DNA of 64,000 nt, taken from NCBI GenBank assembly GCA_035275405.1, contig DATEMU010000003.1:434001-498000 (forward strand). Direction: 5' to 3'. The notes beneath the pieces were generated by a model, which did not search any database, was not told where the DNA came from, and worked only from the letters and a program-made list of their open reading frames with translations. This DNA is from Phycisphaerae bacterium. GTDB taxonomy: Bacteria; Planctomycetota; Phycisphaerae; UBA1845; UTPLA1. A program made the translations under genes and the position numbers. Below, one piece after another: positions 62,648 to 64,000 of the stretch (positions are counted from its first letter, which is position 1; each line of letters begins with the position of its first letter).

Positions 62648-63211
62648 ATGCGGCAGTTGTTGTTCGGCATTGTCCTCATCATCGTCGGCTGCGGAGTGCT
62701 TCCAGCCCTTTCCCCGCCACCCGCCCACATGACGCCCGTCGTCGGGGGCATCAGTAATACCCGGCCCTTCCTCGGCAACTTCAAGATCGCCGGCGCGGAC
62801 GCCTCCTCCGGCACCTTTCTCCTCGCCAGTTGCGGCTGTGGCGATTGGCGCGCCCTTTTCAAGCCCGACGACGGCTCCCCGCAGACCCAGATGGTCGTGC
62901 TGTTCTACTCAAACGGCGCCTATACCCCTACCGGCGAGATCACGGTCTATGGGCACGACGAAGCGACCGGCAGGATCGTCAGCGGCAGCGCTGATCAAGA
63001 CACCGGCCTGTTCATCGGGAAGTCGCAAACGACGGTAACGTTGGAAGACATCGCCGCCCAACGCGGCGATGCGCATGACCTCTCGGTCGTCGCGTGCGGG
63101 ATGTGCCATATCGGCGACGACGCGATTTACCCCCTCCCGCCGTACCACCCCGATAAATATAAGACCAATCCGTTGGTCTGCCTTGAATGTCATTCCGTTG
63201 ACGGACAGTAG
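62648..63211 (+). CDS. Diheme cytochrome c lipoprotein
   Basis: 187 residues from the ATG at 62648, with GGAGGGG upstream. The lipobox is LIIVGC. The middle (SGTFLLASCGCGDWRALFKP, NGAYTPTGEITVYGHDEATG) is beta-rich. The two CXXCH motifs, CGMCH and CLECH, are at the C-terminal end. It follows the DsbA-like gene by 58 bases. Confidence 0.85.
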   Translation: MRQLLFGIVLIIVGCGVLPALSPPPAHMTPVVGGISNTRPFLGNFKIAGADASSGTFLLASCGCGDWRALFKPDDGSPQTQMVVLFYSNGAYTPTGEITVYGHDEATGRIVSGSADQDTGLFIGKSQTTVTLEDIAAQRGDAHDLSVVACGMCHIGDDAIYPLPPYHPDKYKTNPLVCLECHSVDGQ

Positions 63212-63729
63212 CGAATTTGGAAGTCCGGATAGCTCAGCGGTGCCATTTTTTTTACATTCGGCCCCTTCGATTCTCAGTCGTTGGCGTGCCGGTCCGGGAA
63301 GTAAAAGCGGATTTTTCCGCACCTCTTGCGTGAGAATCCGCAACCCTGGTGCACAAATCCGCAACTTCTTTCTCGAACACCCAAATAAAATAGCGGAAAA
63401 AAGCCCCATCGGCCCGCCAGAGCATCGATAATCACATATCCCCTAAAAGATGCCCGAGCTGCGGACCTTCGTTGGCACGGAAATTGCCTATGTGGATTAT
63501 TAGAGAGGTTGTGCGGCGGGTGCGCTTCCCCGAATTGGCCGGTGGCGCTCTGCATCTCCTCTCTCCGGCCCGAACACTTTCGGCGCCATCGGTTTCCGTA
63601 CCCGTCGCACTCATCATCTGACGGCCGGCCTTGCCGAGGAACCCTTTCCTCAAATGGTGAGGCCGGCTTCGTTTTTACCGGAAACGACGAGTCCTCTCAG
63701 TGACGAGTGCGTCAACCGAAATTGACCGC
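63212..63729. other. Intergenic region with a tRNA-like fragment and a terminator
   Basis: 518 bases without a convincing gene. It contains gtccggatagctcagcggt at 63223-63241, which looks like the 5' part of a tRNA (D arm) without the rest, and a terminator at 63624-63674. Short AGCGGA/ATCCGCA units recur around 63305-63355. Confidence 0.5.
63624..63674 (+). terminator. Intrinsic terminator on the plus strand
   Basis: Arms gccggcct (63624-63631) and aggccggc (63660-63667) with an inner gaggaa/ttcctc helix, followed by ttcgttttt. It is about 410 bases past the diheme gene and would end that transcript. Confidence 0.65.
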
Positions 63730-64000
63730 CTACTCCGCCATCAGGGCCAAGACGGCGTCCATCTCCCGCTGACTCACGTCGAGGAGTTGCAGCGCATAGT
63801 TCTTGTTGTGAATGCCGTTGCCGCTCTGGACGAACTGCAGGTTGGCCCGGGCGGCTTCGATTTTCTTAACGGAATCGGGGGCGAGGGGCCGACCGGCGGC
63901 GCGGCGTTCCTTTTCCAGCGTCTCGGCCCGGACGACGGAGGATTCCAGTTCCTTGACCGATGCCTGAATCTCACTCATCCACTGGTCGAAGAGCTTGCGA
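63730..64000 (-). CDS. C-terminal part of a multiheme-cytochrome-like protein (N-terminus outside window)
   Basis: The frame is open to the window edge: eight residues precede the ATG at 63978 (KLFDQW then MSEIQ), so that ATG is not the start. The visible 90 residues contain no heme motif but end with NLQFVQSGNGIHNKNYALQL, the GxGxHN-x-x-YA pattern at the C-terminus of multiheme cytochromes. The part before it is helical (SVVRAETLEKERRAAGRPLA). The assignment is by the terminal pattern only. Confidence 0.6.
   Translation of the reverse strand, partial: RKLFDQWMSEIQASVKELESSVVRAETLEKERRAAGRPLAPDSVKKIEAARANLQFVQSGNGIHNKNYALQLLDVSQREMDAVLALMAE

Noticed and set aside
42655..63211. Anammox hydrazine synthase or hydrazine dehydrogenase cluster
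   Set aside because: Many multiheme genes are present, but none shows the HZS or HAO-type organisation, and no hydrazine synthase subunit is recognised.
1..64000. CRISPR array or phage region
   Set aside because: No regularly spaced direct repeats, cas genes, integrase or phage structural genes were seen.

Overview
The window is a GC-rich bacterial chromosome segment, most likely from a planctomycete (Planctomycetota, perhaps a Phycisphaerae-like lineage). The evidence is the mixture of protein types: an ELWxxDGT-repeat secreted protein ending in calcium-binding and dockerin-like segments, a DUF1559-style pseudopilin with a DGH motif, a PEP-CTERM-type exported protein, a DUF1570-like gluzincin, WG-repeat and WXXGXW-repeat proteins, and a small CPVC/CCDEC zinc-binding protein. 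The class assignment is inference. There is no rRNA, CRISPR array, phage module or recognisable insertion sequence, and only one complete tRNA, tRNA-Pro(GGG).

Layout. Positions 1-10.9 kb hold mostly minus-strand stress, envelope and regulatory genes: WXXGXW protein, DUF1328, WG repeats, baeRF/host-attachment-like protein, CsrA, two DUF2294 paralogues, small lipoproteins, a rhodanese lipoprotein, DUF1570-like peptidase, a twin NTF2-fold protein and an AraC regulator. Two copies of a 57-nt box (56/57 identical), each followed by a strong intrinsic-terminator hairpin, form leaders in front of two of these gene groups. Positions 10.9-20.4 kb carry housekeeping genes: a response regulator, a vanadium-haloperoxidase-like PAP2 protein, a divergent CTP synthase, CdsA, PhoH, IF-1, a DksA-type zinc-finger protein and HU. 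Positions 20.4-29.5 kb form one minus-strand operon for assimilatory sulfur reduction and tetrapyrrole synthesis, in transcription order cysH, sulfite reductase, hemA, a chelatase-hemC fusion, cobA-hemD, hemB, hemL. The products fit together: sulfite reductase needs siroheme, and the downstream genes make it. Positions 29.6-42.1 kb hold GmhA, a pseudopilin plus giant repeat protein, an SsnA-like amidohydrolase, a GxxExxY cassette bounded by inverted repeats, and an envelope-glycoconjugate cluster.

Positions 42.6-64 kb are dominated by multiheme cytochromes c. I count 58 canonical CXXCH motifs plus four expanded CX3CH or CX4CH motifs in nine complete genes. The cluster contains a dodecaheme protein, an NHL-propeller lipoprotein and a 698-residue putative outer-membrane barrel in one overlapping operon; an NHL-octaheme fusion; a b6-type cytochrome b beside a nonaheme-Rieske fusion; an octaheme-cytochrome b561-like fusion followed by a membrane-anchored triheme protein; several soluble cytochromes; and a DsbA-like lipoprotein. 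Together they could carry electrons from the quinone pool across the periplasm to the outer membrane, but this is inferred from domains and gene order only.

The most unusual items are the nonaheme-Rieske fusion with an internal twin-arginine segment, the chelatase-HemC fusion that lacks the cofactor-binding cysteine, the duplicated terminator-linked leader, and several short repeats inserted in frame in coding sequences.
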